From Rhinopithecus roxellana (lineage: Eukaryota; Chordata; Mammalia; Primates; Cercopithecidae), in NCBI RefSeq assembly GCF_007565055.1, contig NC_044557.1, forward strand, positions 78,564,595 to 78,628,594: DNA of 64,000 bases, given 5' to 3'. The notes beneath the pieces were generated by a model. It worked only from the letters and a program-made list of their open reading frames with translations, did not search any database and was not told where the DNA came from. The position numbers and the translations under genes are program-made. Of the stretch, positions 36,326 to 48,006 are shown in pieces (positions within the stretch are counted from its first letter, which is position 1; the number at the start of each line of letters is the position of its first letter).

Positions 36326-38154
36326 GATCTATTGGGAGAAAAGTATTTCTGCTGTAATTCTAAGCAAAATATATATATATTTCTGTTGCATTTTCACAGC
36401 AATAGCTATGAAATAAAAATTTCCATAGTTGGGAAATGTTGAGGTATTCAGAATTGAAGACAAAGAGGGATTTTCTATAGCTGCATTAAATTGTTAAACC
36501 TTTAGCAGGTAATAAAGAAAAAGAAATCCTGTTAAAATTACATTCTGAGTTGTGGAGGGAGGTCTCTAGGGCTTAACATGTTCCTTTGCTCTAGACACCA
36601 CAGTCTACATCATCAGATATTTACTTACAAAAAGTATGATTTAGATTGTAATGTTATGATGACAAAGGAATTTCTTGAAAATGATTAAAGCTATAGTAGT
36701 AAATAAAAACTTTAAGCATTTACCTATATGGTTAATCATAATGTGCACACTGACATGTTTTATAAGTAATGAATTTCTGGCATATTTACAGTTCTATTCC
36801 CAGTAGGATAATATCAAAAATTTTTAAATAGATAAGGTCTAAGAGAAGAGTTGCTCTACTGTTTAGGATTAATTCCATTTTTTATACTTTTCAAATTCTC
36901 AGATCCTTTCTGTATTTTTTCTTTCATATTTTTTCCCCCTATCTTGGTCAGAACTGGGTTGTTGCTTTCTTGTACCAGGAACTTTGTTTTTACCAGCACA
37001 TATATCATTTACAGCAGTGGATGTGTTTTTGGAAGAAGAAGCTCACATTAATTCTGAGGGTCATCATGACCTAGTCCCCAAGGAGATGATCTGGATTTTC
37101 CTCATCTCTTCAATATTTCTAAAGGCACAGTGAACTTTCAGCAATTGTTTCCTCTGACTACTGATTATACACATTTTCATCATTACAAGCTACTTTGGTG
37201 TTTATTATGATCTTTGTGTTTCCAGGGGATTTCCATCCATTAATCTTCCATCATCCACTGATAGAGGTGTTCAACCTCTTATTGCTCAACGTATTTCCCT
37301 ATAGGTGTCTTGACCAACTAGAAAAGTGGCACTTTAACAGCATGATACTTTTCCTTCTTTCTATATGGAAGGTCCAGTGGTATCGAATTTGGCCTTATTT
37401 GGCATTGTGGTTCATACTATGTCCTAGAGCACAAGTTATACTAGTGACAAGCTGTGTTAAACAATATACAATCAACTTGAAACACAGCACTTGCTGGGAG
37501 CATCTGCATATGTTACAGTCATGCTCACAAGCTTGCCATATCAGCCGTTGTACATTCTGACATGCTAAGTGTAATTATCTCTGAGGAATATAATAACAGA
37601 AAATGTAAACAAAATGTGAATACTAATATACTGTAGTTATTTTTAGGAAAATATGTTGGAAGAGTGACCCTTAGTATGCTACCGTGCTGTGTTGTGCATT
37701 ATTAAGTGGGGTATATGTAAATATCTTTTTGATTTTGCTCTAAAAATCTGAAGTGTCAAAATTTCATGAGTCAAAGTGTTAAATTTCTTTCCCTCCAAAA
37801 TATCCAGCAAATGGCCTGTCACTTACTGCACTGCAATGAGGCCTCTTAATTTTTATGTGGTGTTATGAATAACTGCCAATTCCTCTTGCTGTAGCATTCA
37901 GCAACTTCCAGTTCAACTGCAATGCATTTAATGAATGTACTGCTTTGAGTTTATTCTTGATTAGGAGAACGAGAGTTCTTATCTTTGGTAAGTTTTATCA
38001 TTAATGTAATTTATCAAGTTGGATAATCAGGGAAAAATGAATTAACAGATATCCTCATTCTTCTGAAAGCCAATAGTAATTATAATAATGGCAGTTATAA
38101 TAATAACAATAGCAACAAAAACATATTATAATTGCACATAATAAAAATAAACCA
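36326..38154. other. Unassigned sequence; possible conserved block near 37800-38040
   Basis: No gene supported. A 121-codon plus-strand frame at 37195-37560 has no recognisable domain. The stretch 37800-38040 is repeat-free and less AT-biased. Confidence 0.5.
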
Positions 38155-38400
38155 ACTTTTAATGAGTGCCAGGCTCTACTTTTTAACTCCATATAGTGTT
38201 CATGTTATTCCTTTGAAGCATGACATTTTTATCCCAATAATAAAGCAGAGGATCCTGAGATTTTGAGATGTTAAGTCTTTTGTCCAAAATTTTAAAAACT
38301 GACTCCAAAATGGAAGAACCAACCCTGAACCTCAGTCCATGTCACTCCAGATTCCATGCTGTGTTTTAAACCAGATGCTCTTTATTTCTTAAACTAGATA
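38155..38400 (+). repeat. MIR (SINE), near complete
   Basis: Follows the MIR order: 'aatgagtgccaggctctact', 'ttcatgttattcctttgaag', 'ttttatcccaataataaagc', 'gagatgttaagtcttttgtc', 'accctgaacctcagtcc' and 'attccatgctgtg'. It is strongly diverged, as expected for a mammalian-wide SINE. Confidence 0.86.
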
Positions 38401-39635
38401 TAATTATATTATTTTCAAATGCCAAATTTATAGATGGAATATATATGGATGACTTCAGATAGTCATTTAACAAAATATATGCTTTATATGATTTTATTTC
38501 TCTTAAAGATATAAAAAAATATATATAGTATATAACCTATTATATATAACTAATGTTATTCTATAGTATTTTAGACATATGTAGTATTTCTCTTCTAAAC
38601 ATGAGTATTAGAAGAAAAAGAAAACAATGACTTCTATTTTTGTTATAAAATCATACATAGACATTTCAAAAGATGTAAAATAAAGAGAGGCACTGAGAAG
38701 AATATTTTATTAATTTAATTATTACTAATTCAACATTCTAGTAATATTTTGCTAATTTTCTTTCCAAGGTTTTACCCATATACATATAGGAGCACACTAC
38801 TACACAAATACTTTATCATTTCTTACTACATATTTTACAGAAGTTGTATCATACCTAAATTTTTCATTTAATAAGATGTATACAGCATTAAAAAATAAAT
38901 GAAAATTGTGATTATTATTTATGTCATAATCTACTAAATATTTTCTTCTCTGTTAGTTTATATGTTTCCAGACATGACATACTTAGCCATGAAATATTAG
39001 AAAAATCTGTTCTAAAATCAAAAGCAAGGTTAGAACCTCTCACTGATAATATACAATGTATTTTCAAAAGGAATAAATTAAACTACTACTAATAAATTAT
39101 TAGTAGTGAACATGACACTCTACCCAGAATATCCAAGAGAAAATACTGGAAAGATACTACAATTCATGCGCTATATATTATATTAAAATATTAAATAAAC
39201 TGTTTAATGCAAAAAAGCAAATACACCGGAACAACTTTCTTGTAAATACTGTACATCCTGCAAAATGCCAAAGTGTAAACCTGAGAAGGACTGCATTGGG
39301 CCTCTAAAATAATATACTTCAGTAGAGGACAACAAAGATTAACTAAAAAACTTAAAAATAAAAAAATTGCGGGCACAATTTCATGTTTATGAATGGAGAA
39401 TCAATATTGTAAAAAGTCAATTCTAACCAATATAATCTCTACATATTACACAAGTGCGATCAAAATGGAAAATAACTCTTTCAAGAATTTGAAAAATGAA
39501 ATTATAAATTCAGTGTAAGAGAAATTATAATTTTTTCAATAAACTATGGTGGCAAAATTGTTATATATTTGAAACCGTGTTATTTGTTAACATTATTTTT
39601 TCTAACACTAATTAAATTATGATTATCATTATTGT
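38401..39635. other. Unassigned AT-rich sequence
   Basis: No gene or repeat recognised beyond short TA-rich tracts near 38510-38560. Confidence 0.6.
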
Positions 39636-40464
39636 TTACTTTTTATTTTAGTTTCAGTGGTACATGTGCAGGTTTGTTTTGTTGGTAAACTGCATGTCAC
39701 AGGGATTTGGTGTACAGATAATTTTGTCACCCGGGTAATAAGCATAGTACCTGATGGTTATTTTTCTGATTCTCTTCCTCCTCGCACCCTCCACCCTCAT
39801 GTAGACCCAGTGTCTGCTGCTCCCCTCCTACTATCCAGGTGTTCTAATTGTTTAGCTCATACTTATAAGTGACAACATACAGCATTTGATTTTCTGGTTC
39901 CATGTTAGTTTGATTAAGATAGTGGCCTTCAGCTCCATCCATGTTGTTGCAAAGGATATTATGTCATTATTTTTCATGGCAGCATAGTATTCCATGGTGT
40001 ATGTGTACCATATTTTCTTTATTCAGTCTACCACTGATGGGCATTTAGGTTGATTCTATGTCTTTGCTATTGTAGGTGGTACTGCAATGAACATAGGGAT
40101 GAATGTGTCTCTATGGTAGAACAGTTTATATTTTGGGGTGTATATACCCAATAATGGGATTGCTAGGTGAAATGGTAATCCTATTTTAAGTTCTTTGAGA
40201 AATTGCCACACAACTTTCCACAGTGGCTTAACGAATTTACACTCCCACCAGCACTGTATGTTTCCTTTGCTGCACAACCTCACCAACATCTGTTATTTTT
40301 TGACTTTTTACTAACAGTCGTTTTGGTTGGTGTGAGATGGTAACTCATTGTAGTTTTGATTTGCATTTCTCTAATGATTAGTGATGTTGAGCATTTTTAT
40401 ATGCTTATGGGCTGCATGCATGTCTTCTTTTGAAAAGTGTCTGTTTATGTTCTTTGCCCAATGA
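39636..40464 (-). mobile_element. 5'-truncated L1 3' end, antisense
   Basis: 'ttttatttt' tail side, then 'gtacatgtgcaggtttgttt', 'tattccatggtgtatgtgta' and C-terminal ORF2 sequence ending at 'tgttctttgccca', about 830 bp of the 3' end. It adjoins an older plus-strand L1M immediately to the right and may have inserted into it. Confidence 0.92.
40056..40289 (-). pseudogene. L1 ORF2 C-terminal remnant
   Basis: 77 codons corresponding to the end of ORF2p, including 'CWWECKFVKPLWKVVWQFLK' and 'IPLLGIY', the segment after the Cys-rich cluster. It is a relic of the truncated L1 at 39636-40464. Confidence 0.88.
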
Positions 40465-41700
40465 AAAATTGTATTTCTACTTCACCTTACATTAAGCAAG
40501 AATTTGAGATAGAAAATATTTTGTATAATATTAAGAAAAGAATAATTAATTTTCATAATCTTGAGGTGGGCAGGATAAAATACACACAAGGCAAACAGAA
40601 ATTGGCTGATGTATTTTACTCCCCCAAAATATTCTATGTTACAAAATCAACTAAAAACGTATTTATAAAGCAAATGTTAGACCCAGGAATATATATGTAG
40701 CATACGTACAAGGCAAAGATGATGTATCCAGTGCCAAGAACAGTGGCTCATGTCTGTAATCTAAGCATATTGGAAGGCCTAAGTGGGAGGCTGGCTTCAA
40801 CCCAGGAGTTTGAGACCAATGTGAGTAACATAGTGGGACCCTGTCTCTAAGAAAAACAATAATAAAAAATTAGCGAGGAATTGGGGCATGCACCTGCAGT
40901 CCCAGCTACATGGAAGTCTGAGGTGGGAAGATCACTTGAGCTCATGAGGTCGAAGGTGCAGGGAGCCATGATGGTGCCACTGAACTCCTGCCTGGGTGAT
41001 AGAGTCAGACACTATCTCAAAAAGCTAAAAATAAATTAAGGGTTTGTATCCAGAAAAAAGAACTCAAACCTGTAAGAAGACAAACTATGAAACAGAGTAA
41101 TAGACAAATGATATAAATTGAAAATTCATAAAATTTTAAAAATGCTTAACCTTACTACTAATCACATAAACTGAAAACATGAATATGGAATTTTGCCCAA
41201 TTAAGAACTATTGAAATGGTTAATAACATCATATATTGGTGAGAACGTATAATAAAATACACATACACAATTTTGTAGAAGTATAAATTTGTTAAAACTT
41301 TTGAGAAAGCAGTGGGTTATTAAATATTAACGCTATATATATATACCCTTTCACTCATAATTTCTATTTCTCAGTATCTGTTTTGCAGAAATACGCCAAT
41401 TGGACACAAAAAAATGCATGAAGCAGTTGGATATTGTTTCATTCTTTTAAAAATAAAGAAATAAACAGCCATCAATGAGGAAGCATGAAGTGAGTTTTAT
41501 ATGGCTATACTTACGCAACGCTATGCAGCTGTTAATAAAATGTAAAATCAAACCAAATTTATTGACATGGAAAAATTGAAGATACGTTGTTAAATTTTTA
41601 TACTTAATACAGGACCATACTATAGATACTATAGTGCTATTAATTTTCAAAACCCTTATATGTTTATCTGTTTCTAATTTCATATGAAAGAGGAATGTAA
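40465..41700 (+). mobile_element. Old L1M fragment (ORF2 end), split by an Alu
   Basis: A plus-strand, strongly diverged L1M. Left of the Alu it shows 'ataatcttgaggtgggcagg' and 'tggctgatgtattttactcc'. To the right it shows 'tatccagaaaaaagaactca', 'acttttgagaaagcagtggg' and 'caacgctatgcagctgttaa', in the order of the ORF2 C-terminal half of L1M elements. No open frame survives. Confidence 0.75.
40732..41044 (+). mobile_element. Old Alu (AluJ type)
   Basis: A very diverged Alu from 'gccaagaacagtggctcatg' to an A-rich tail 'aaaagctaaaaataaatt'. Perfect 9-bp target duplications 'tgtatccag' occur at 40723-40731 and 41045-41053, both inside the older L1M. Confidence 0.9.
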
Positions 41701-41985
41701 AGACATACTGTATGGTGTGTTATAGAGCATTAATCCTAATTTCACAGTCACATGTTTTGTTTTTGTTTTTTTTTTTTTCATTTCAAGGGTAGGTATTTTA
41801 TGATTTAAGCAAAGGTGCCCATGTTATTTATGATCCAAATCTGGATATGTTTGACCATAAGAGTGGGCACAAGTAATAATTATGCATATTGAAAGGAACA
41901 AACCATAGCTCTCCTACAAACCTCCCACTGTCCCTGAAAATCCTGATACATAGTCTCTGTATTTATTCCAGTTAGTGAATTCTGT
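41701..41985. other. Unassigned sequence with a T-run
   Basis: Contains a T-rich run at about 41757-41780; nothing else recognised. Confidence 0.55.
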
Positions 41986-42376
41986 TCCATCTCCACTGTT
42001 TGTGGTACATGCAATTAATGTGAAGATAGTTAATTAGAGAAACATCTTTTGCAGACACTACTACTGTTACCAAAACACCAGGGGTTTTCTCTGGATCCTG
42101 CTGCTCACCCCAAAGAAAGCCAATCACTGAGACAATGAGTATTACCAGGGGAAAAGGTTTTAGTTGTGTGCGGCAGCCAAGGATATGGGAGATCAAACTC
42201 AAATCCATCTCTGTGACCAATTAGAAAAAGGAGTTTATATAGTAGGGAAGAAATGTAAGAATGTGTAAGAAAACAGGAACTAGGGAGGGGCAAGGAAGCA
42301 ATCATGAGGAATGAAGAGTCCTAGGCATGTTGTTGTCTGGTTGTGGTGATCTTGTGAGTTTCAGTTAGTCGATATC
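41986..42376 (-). mobile_element. Probable ERV LTR remnant, family not identified
   Basis: More GC-rich than its surroundings. It carries phrases typical of antisense LTRs: 'gctgctcaccccaaagaaag', 'aatcactgagacaatgagta', 'ggagtttatatagtaggg' (a TATA-like block) and 'aactagggaggggcaaggaa'. I recall similar sequence from ERV LTRs but cannot name the family. Short minus-strand frames here are incidental. Confidence 0.42.
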
Positions 42377-43482
42377 TTTTATTTTATTTTATTTTACTTT
42401 AAATTCTGGTATACATGTGCAGAATGTGCTGGTTTGTTACATAGGTATATGTGTGTCATGGTGGTTTTCTGCCCCTATCAACCTGTCCTCTAAGTTCCCT
42501 CCCCTCACCCTACACCCCTCCAAACAGGCCCTGGTGTGTGTTGTTTCCCTCCCTGTGTCCAAGTGTTCTCATTGTTCAGCTCCCACTTATGAGTGTGAAC
42601 ATGTGGTGTTTGGATTTCTATTCCCGTGTTAGTTTGCTGAAGATGGTGGCTTCCATTTTCTTTTCTTTTCTTTTCTTTTCTTTTCTTTTCTTTTCTTTTT
42701 GTTTTGTTTTCTTTTTTTTTTTTTAGATGGAGTTTCACTCTTGTTGCCCAGGCTGGAATGCAGTTGCAAGATCTCGGCTCACTGCAATCTCTGCCTCCTG
42801 GGTTCAAGCGATTATCCTGCCTCATCCTCCCAAGTAGTTGGGATTACAGGCATGCACCACCATGCCCAGATAATTGTCTTTTTAGTAGAGATGGGGTTTC
42901 TCCATGTTGGTTAGGCTGGTCTCAAACCCCCGACCTCAGGTGATCCACCTGCCATGGCCTCCCAAAGTGCTTGGATTATAGGCATGAGCCACCTTGCCTA
43001 ACCTAATGGCTTCCATTTTCATCCATATCCCTGCAAAAGACATAGTTTCTTTCCTTTTTATGGCTGCATAGTATTCCATGGTGTGTATGTGCCACATTTT
43101 TTTATCCAGTCTATCATTGATGGACATTTTGGTTTTTTCCATGTCTTTGCTATTGTAAATAGAACTGCAATAAACATATGTCTGCGTGTGTGTTTACAGT
43201 AGAATGAATTATATTTTTTTGGATATATACCCGATAATGAGATTGTTGGGTCAAATGGTATTTTTGCTTATAGATCCTTGAGGAATCGCCATACAGTCTT
43301 CCATAATGATCGAACTAATTTACATTCCCAATAACAGTGTAAAAAGTTCCTATTTCTTCACAGCCTCACCAGCATCTATTGTTTCTTGACTTTTTAATAC
43401 TCGCCATTCTCACTAGCATGAGATGGTATCTCATTGTGGTTTTGATTGGCATTTCTCTAATGATCATTGATGTTGAACCCAG
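42377..43482 (-). mobile_element. 5'-truncated L1PA-type 3' end, antisense, split by Alu
   Basis: Begins with '(TTTTA)n' and 'tactttaaattctggtatac', runs through the L1PA 3' UTR, and continues right of the Alu at 43021 with ORF2 C-terminal sequence to 'atgatcattgatgttgaa'. About 760 bp of L1 remain. Confidence 0.92.
42661..43006 (-). mobile_element. AluS with a (CTTTT)n tail, antisense, inside L1
   Basis: A-tail converted to about nine CTTTT units (42661-42700), then 'agatggagtttcactcttgt' to 'gagccaccttgcc'. Target duplications 'tggcttccattttc' occur at 42647-42660 and 43007-43020, both in L1 sequence. Confidence 0.95.
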
Positions 43483-43573
43483 CTGATACTTTTTTGAGAG
43501 GTCCGAATGTCATTTCCTGAGGAAGAAACTCAGATAAAACAAATGTAAGTCTCAAGCTTTATGACCAGATGTC

Positions 43574-43598
43574 AAACATAGAAAAAATTTCTATGTTT
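43574..43598. repeat. Perfect 11-bp hairpin
   Basis: 'aaacatagaaa' (43574-43584) and 'tttctatgttt' (43588-43598) with a 3-nt loop. It lies between the L1 end and the MLT2 LTR. No coding or known RNA context is visible. Confidence 0.85.
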
Positions 43599-43633
43599 AT
43601 TCATAAAAACAATCTGTGGCACCATTGGGTTGA

Positions 43634-44147
43634 TGTGATGGTTAATATTGGGCATCAACTTGATTGCACTGAAGAATACAAAGTATTGGTCCTGGGTGTG
43701 TCTGTAAGCTTGTGGCCAAAGGAGATTAATATTTGAGTTAGTGGACTGGGAGAGACAGACTCACCTTCAATCTGGGTGGACACCATCTAATCAGCTGCAA
43801 GCATAAAAGCAGGCATGGAAAGAGGAGACTTGCTGAGTCTTCTGGCCTCCGTCTTTCTCCAGTGTTGGATGCTTCCTGCCCTTGAGCATCAGACTCCAAG
43901 TTCTTCAGCTTTTGGACTCTTAGACTTATATCATTGATCTTCCAGGGGTTCTCAGGCCTTTGGCCACAGACTGAAGTCTGTACTATTGGTTTCCTTAATT
44001 TTGGGGTTTTGGGACTTGGACTGGCTTCCTGGCTCCTCGGCTTTCAGACAGCCTATTGTGGGACTTCACCTTGTGATCACGTGAGTCAAACCCCTTCATA
44101 TATATTCATCTATTAGTCCATACGTTTAGAGAACCCTGACTAATACA
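43634..44147 (+). mobile_element. MLT2A-type LTR (ERVL)
   Basis: 514 bp, from 'tgtgatggttaatattgggc' to 'aaccctgactaataca', with the MLT2A phrases 'acaaagtattggtcctgggt', 'ccatctaatcagctgcaagc', 'tggatgcttcctgcccttga' and 'acagcctattgtgggact'. This is a 5' LTR, since the start of an ERVL internal region, including a primer-binding site, follows it. Confidence 0.88.
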
Positions 44148-44152
44148 GATTT

Positions 44153-44164
44153 TGGTGCCAGGAG
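44153..44164 (+). other. ERVL primer-binding-site stub (tRNA-Leu type)
   Basis: 'tggtgccaggag' lies five bases after the LTR end, where ERVL proviruses carry a tRNA-Leu primer-binding site. The ERVL internal region is then cut off by the THE1 provirus. The last two bases overlap the THE1 boundary. Confidence 0.65.
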
Positions 44165-44512
44165 TATTAGTTTGTTCTCATGCAGCTAATAAAGACATAC
44201 CCAAGACTGGGTAATTTACAAAGAAAAGAGATTTAATTGACTTACCGTTCCACATGGCTGGGGAGGCTTCAAAATCAGGGAAGAAGGAAAAGGAGGAGAA
44301 AAGGCACATCTTACGTGGTAGCAGGCAAGGAAATCCCCCTTTACAAAACCATCAGGACTTGTGAGACCTATTCACTATCATGAGAACAGCACAGGAAAGA
44401 CCCAGTGCCATGATTCATTTATGTCCTGCCAGGTCCCTCCTACCATACATGAAAATTATGGAAGCTATAACTCAAGATGAGATTTGGGTGGAGACACAGT
44501 CAAACAATATTA
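44163..44512 (-). repeat. THE1 3' LTR
   Basis: 350 bp, antisense: 'agtattagtttgttctcatg' to 'tcaaacaatatta'. It differs at many sites from its partner LTR at 48007-48368, which means substantial time since insertion. Confidence 0.92.
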
Positions 44513-45882
44513 TTCTGCCCCCAGAACCCCCCCAAATCTCATGTACTCACATATCAAAACCAATCATGCCTTCCCAAAAGTCCAACAAAAGTCTTAACTT
44601 ATTTCCACATTAACTGAAAAGTCCACAGTTCGAAGTCTAATCTGAGACAAGGCAAGTCCCTTCTGCCCCGAGCCTGTAAAATCAAAAGCAAGTTACTTAC
44701 TTTCTAGTTTCAATGAGGATACAGGCATTGGGTAAAAACACTTGTTCCAAATGGGATAAATTGGCCAAAACAAAGGGCCTACAGGCCCCATGCAAGTCCA
44801 AAATCCAGGGGGCAGTCAAATCTTAAAGCTCCAAAATGATCTAATTTGACTTCATGTCTCACATCCAGATCATGTTGATGAAGGAAGTGGGTTTCCATGG
44901 TCTTGGGTAGCTCTGCCCCTGTAGCTTGCAGGGTACAGCTCCTCCAACCTTGGCTGCTTTCAAAGGCGAACATTGAATATCTGTGGTTTTTCCAGGTACA
45001 TGATGCAAGCTGTCAGTGAATCTACCATTCTGGGGTCTGGAGGATGGTGGCCACCTTCTTACAGCTCCACTAGGCAGTGCCACAGTGAGGACTCTGTGTG
45101 GGGGCTTCCCAACCTACATTTTCCTTCTGCACTGCCCTAGCAGAGGTTCCACCCCTGCAGCACAACTCTGCCTGGACATCCAGGCATTTCCATACATCAT
45201 CAGAAGTCTAGGTGGAGGTTCCCAAACCTCAATTCTTTACTTCTGTGCACCCACAGGCCCAACACCATGTATAAATCACCAAGGCTTGGGGCTTAGACCC
45301 TCTGAAGCAAGAGCCTAAGATGTACATTGGCCCCTTTTAGCCAATTTAGATGTACATTGACTGGGATGCAGGGCACCAAGTCCTGAGGCTGCACAAACAG
45401 CAAGGCACCACTGGGCCGGGCCCATAAAACCATTTTTTTTTCCCTCCTAGGCCTTGAGGCTTGTGACGGGAGAGTCTGCTGTGAGGTTTTCTGGCATGCC
45501 CTAGAGACATTTACCCTATTGTCTTGGCCATTAACATTTTGCTCCTCATTACTTATACAAATTGCTGCAGCTGACTCGAATTTCTCCTTAGAAAACCTGT
45601 GATTTTTTTTTTTTTTTTCCACATCTTCAGGCTTCAAATTTTTCAAATTTATGCTGTTTCCCCCTTGAATGCTTTGCTACTTAGAAATTTATTCCACCAG
45701 ATAACCTAAGTCATCACTCTCAAAAAGTTACGCAGACCTCTAGGCAAAATGACACTAGTTTCTTAGCATAGTGAGAGTAACCTTTGCACCAGTTCCCAAC
45801 AAGTTCCTCATCTTCAACTGGGACCGCCTCAGGCTGGACTTTATGGTCCATGTCACTATCAGCAGTTTGGTCAAAGTCATTT
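44513..45882 (-). pseudogene. THE1 internal region, gag-like remnant
   Basis: The non-LTR part of the MaLR provirus, reading leftward. Only short frames survive: 45646-45293 with 117 codons, starting 'MKNLKPEDVEKKKKNHRFSK', and two overlapping ones of 64-74 codons near 44779-45083. No protease, polymerase or envelope motifs are present, as is normal for THE1. It is not functional. Confidence 0.82.
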
Positions 45883-45894
45883 AAGTAATCTCTA
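45883..45894 (+). repeat. Left target-site duplication of the inverted L1
   Basis: 'aagtaatctcta', preceded by TTT. It matches 47850-47861 at 11 of 12 bases and lies in THE1 internal sequence. Confidence 0.85.
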
Positions 45895-46146
45895 TCCTGA
45901 GATTTTGCTAAAGTTGCTTATCAGCTTGAGTTTTTGGGCTGAGATGATGGGTTTTCTAAATATACAACCATGTCATCTGCAAACAGAGATAATTTGACTT
46001 CCTCTCTTCCTATTGAATGCCCTTTATTTTCTCTTCACTGGTTGCCCTGGCCAGAACTTGCAATACTATGTTCAATAGGAGTGGTGAGAGAGAGCATCCT
46101 TGTCCTGTGCTGGTTTTCAAAGGGAATGCTTTTAGCTTTTGCCCAT

Positions 46147-46374
46147 TCAGTGTGATATGATATTGGCTATAGGTTTGTCATAAATAGCTCTTATTATTTT
46201 GAGATACGTTCCATCAATACCTAGTTTATTGAGAGTTTTTAGCGTGAAGGGCTGTTGAATTTTGTCAAAGGTCTTTTCTGTATCTATTGAGATAATCATG
46301 TGGTTTTTGTCATTGGTTCTGTTTATGTGATGGATTATGTGTACTGATTTGTGTATGTTGAACCAGCCTTGCAT
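46147..46374 (-). pseudogene. L1 ORF2 reverse-transcriptase remnant (inverted segment)
   Basis: 75 codons with 'IHHINRTNDKNHMIISIDTE' and 'FDKIQQPFTLKTLNKLGIDG', the RT palm approach. It belongs to the inverted 5' segment of the twin-primed L1 and ends at 'ISH', where the frame is lost. Confidence 0.9.
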
Positions 46375-47258
46375 CCCAGGGATGAAGCCAACTTGATCAT
46401 GGTGGATAAGCTTTTTGATGTGCTGCTGGCTTCAGTTGGCCAGTATTTTATTGAGGATTTTGACATCGATCTTCATCAGAGATATTGGCCTGAAATTTTC
46501 TTTTATTGTTGTGTCTCTGCCAGGCTTTGGTATCAGGATGATGCTGACCCCATAAAATGAATTAGGGTGGAGTCCCACTTTTTCTATTGGTTGGAAGAGT
46601 TTCAGAAGGAATGATACCAGCTCCTGTTTGTACCTCTGGTAGAATTTAGCTGTAACGCCATTGGGTCCTGGGCTGTTTTTGGTTGGTAGGCTATTAATTA
46701 CTGCCTTAATTTCAGAACTTGTTATTGGCCTATCCAGGGATTCAACTTCTCCTGGTTTAGTCTTGAGAGGGTGTATGTGTCCAAGAATTTATCCATTTCT
46801 CCTAGATTTTCTAGTTTATTTGCATAAAGGTGTTTATAGTATTCTCTGATGGTAGTTTGCATTTCTGTGAGATCAGTGGTTATATCCCCTTTATCATTTT
46901 TATTGTACCCATTTTATTCTTCTCTCTTTTCTTCTTTATTACTCTGGTTATCAGTCTATTTTGTTAATCTTTTCAAAAACCCAGCTCCTGAATTCATTAT
47001 TTGAAGAAATTTTTTGTGTCTCTCTCCTTCAATTCTGCTCTGATCTTAGTTATTTCTTGTCTTCTGCTAGTTTTTTGAATTTGTTTGCTCTTGCTTCTCT
47101 AGTTCTTTTAATTGTGATGTTAGGGTGTCAATTTTAGATCTTTCCCACTTTCTCATGCAGGCGTTTAGTGCTATAAATATCCCTACAGATGGTGGAGAGG
47201 ATGTGAAGAAATAGGAACACTTTTACACTGTTGGTGGGAGTGTAAATTAGTTCAACCA

Positions 47259-47546
47259 TTGTGGAAGACAATGTGGCGATTCCTCAAGGATCTAGAACCA
47301 AAAATACCATTTGATCCAGCAATCCCCTTACTGGGTATATACCCAAAGAATTATAAATCATTCTACTATAAAAACACATGCACACGTATGTTTATTGTAG
47401 CAATGTTTACAATAGCAAAGACTTGGAACCAACCCAAATGCCCATCAATGATAGAATGGATAAAGAAAATGTGGTACATATACTCCATGGAATACTATGC
47501 AGCCATAAAAAAAGTGACTTCGTGTCTTTTGCAGGGACATGGATGA
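47259..47546 (+). pseudogene. L1 ORF2 C-terminal remnant (sense segment)
   Basis: 95 codons including 'IPFDPAIPLLGIYPKNYKSF' and 'WIKKMWYIYSMEYYAAIKK', the end of ORF2p just before its stop. A frameshift moves the last part into the overlapping frame. Confidence 0.9.
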
Positions 47547-47849
47547 AGCTGGAAGCCATCATCCTCAGCAAACTAGCACAGGAACAGAAAAACAAACACC
47601 ACATCTTCTCCCTTATAAGTGAGAATTCAACAATGAGAACACATGGGCAGAGGGAGGGGAACATCATACACCAGGGCCTTTCAGGGGTGGGGAGCAAGGG
47701 GAGGGAGAGCATTAGGAGAAATATCTAATGCATGCAGAGCTTAACCCTAGATGATGGGTTAACCACCAAGGCACATGTATACCTATGTTACAAACCTGCA
47801 CATTCTGGATATGTATCCCAGAGCTAAAAGTATAATTTGTTTTTTAAAA

Positions 47850-47861
47850 AAGAAATCTCTA
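47850..47861 (+). repeat. Right target-site duplication of the inverted L1
   Basis: 'aagaaatctcta' directly follows the L1 A-tail. THE1 internal sequence ('ggaagttccaaactttccca') resumes at once. Confidence 0.85.
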
Positions 47862-48006
47862 GGAAGTTCCAAACTTTCCCACATTTTCCTGTCTTTTTCT
47901 GAGCCCTCCAAACTGTTCCAACCTCTGCCTGTTATCCAGTTCCGAAGTTGTCTCCACATTTTCAGGTATCTTTACAGCAGTGTACCACTAGCCAGTACCA
48001 ATTTAC

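Larger units (their letters stand above)
45895..47849 (+). mobile_element. L1PA-type element with 5' inversion (twin priming)
   Basis: Two L1 segments in opposite orientation between one pair of target duplications. Segment 45895-47185 is antisense ORF2 (running from just after the FADD region back toward the endonuclease/RT boundary). Segment 47186-47849 is sense ORF2 C-terminus, 3' UTR and a short A-tail. This arrangement is the signature of twin-primed reverse transcription. The ORF2 part between the two segments is missing (roughly 1 kb). Confidence 0.93.

Noticed and set aside
37195..37560. 121-codon plus-strand frame
   Set aside because: No recognisable domain, no splice or promoter context, and hydrophobic T-rich composition typical of chance frames in this window.
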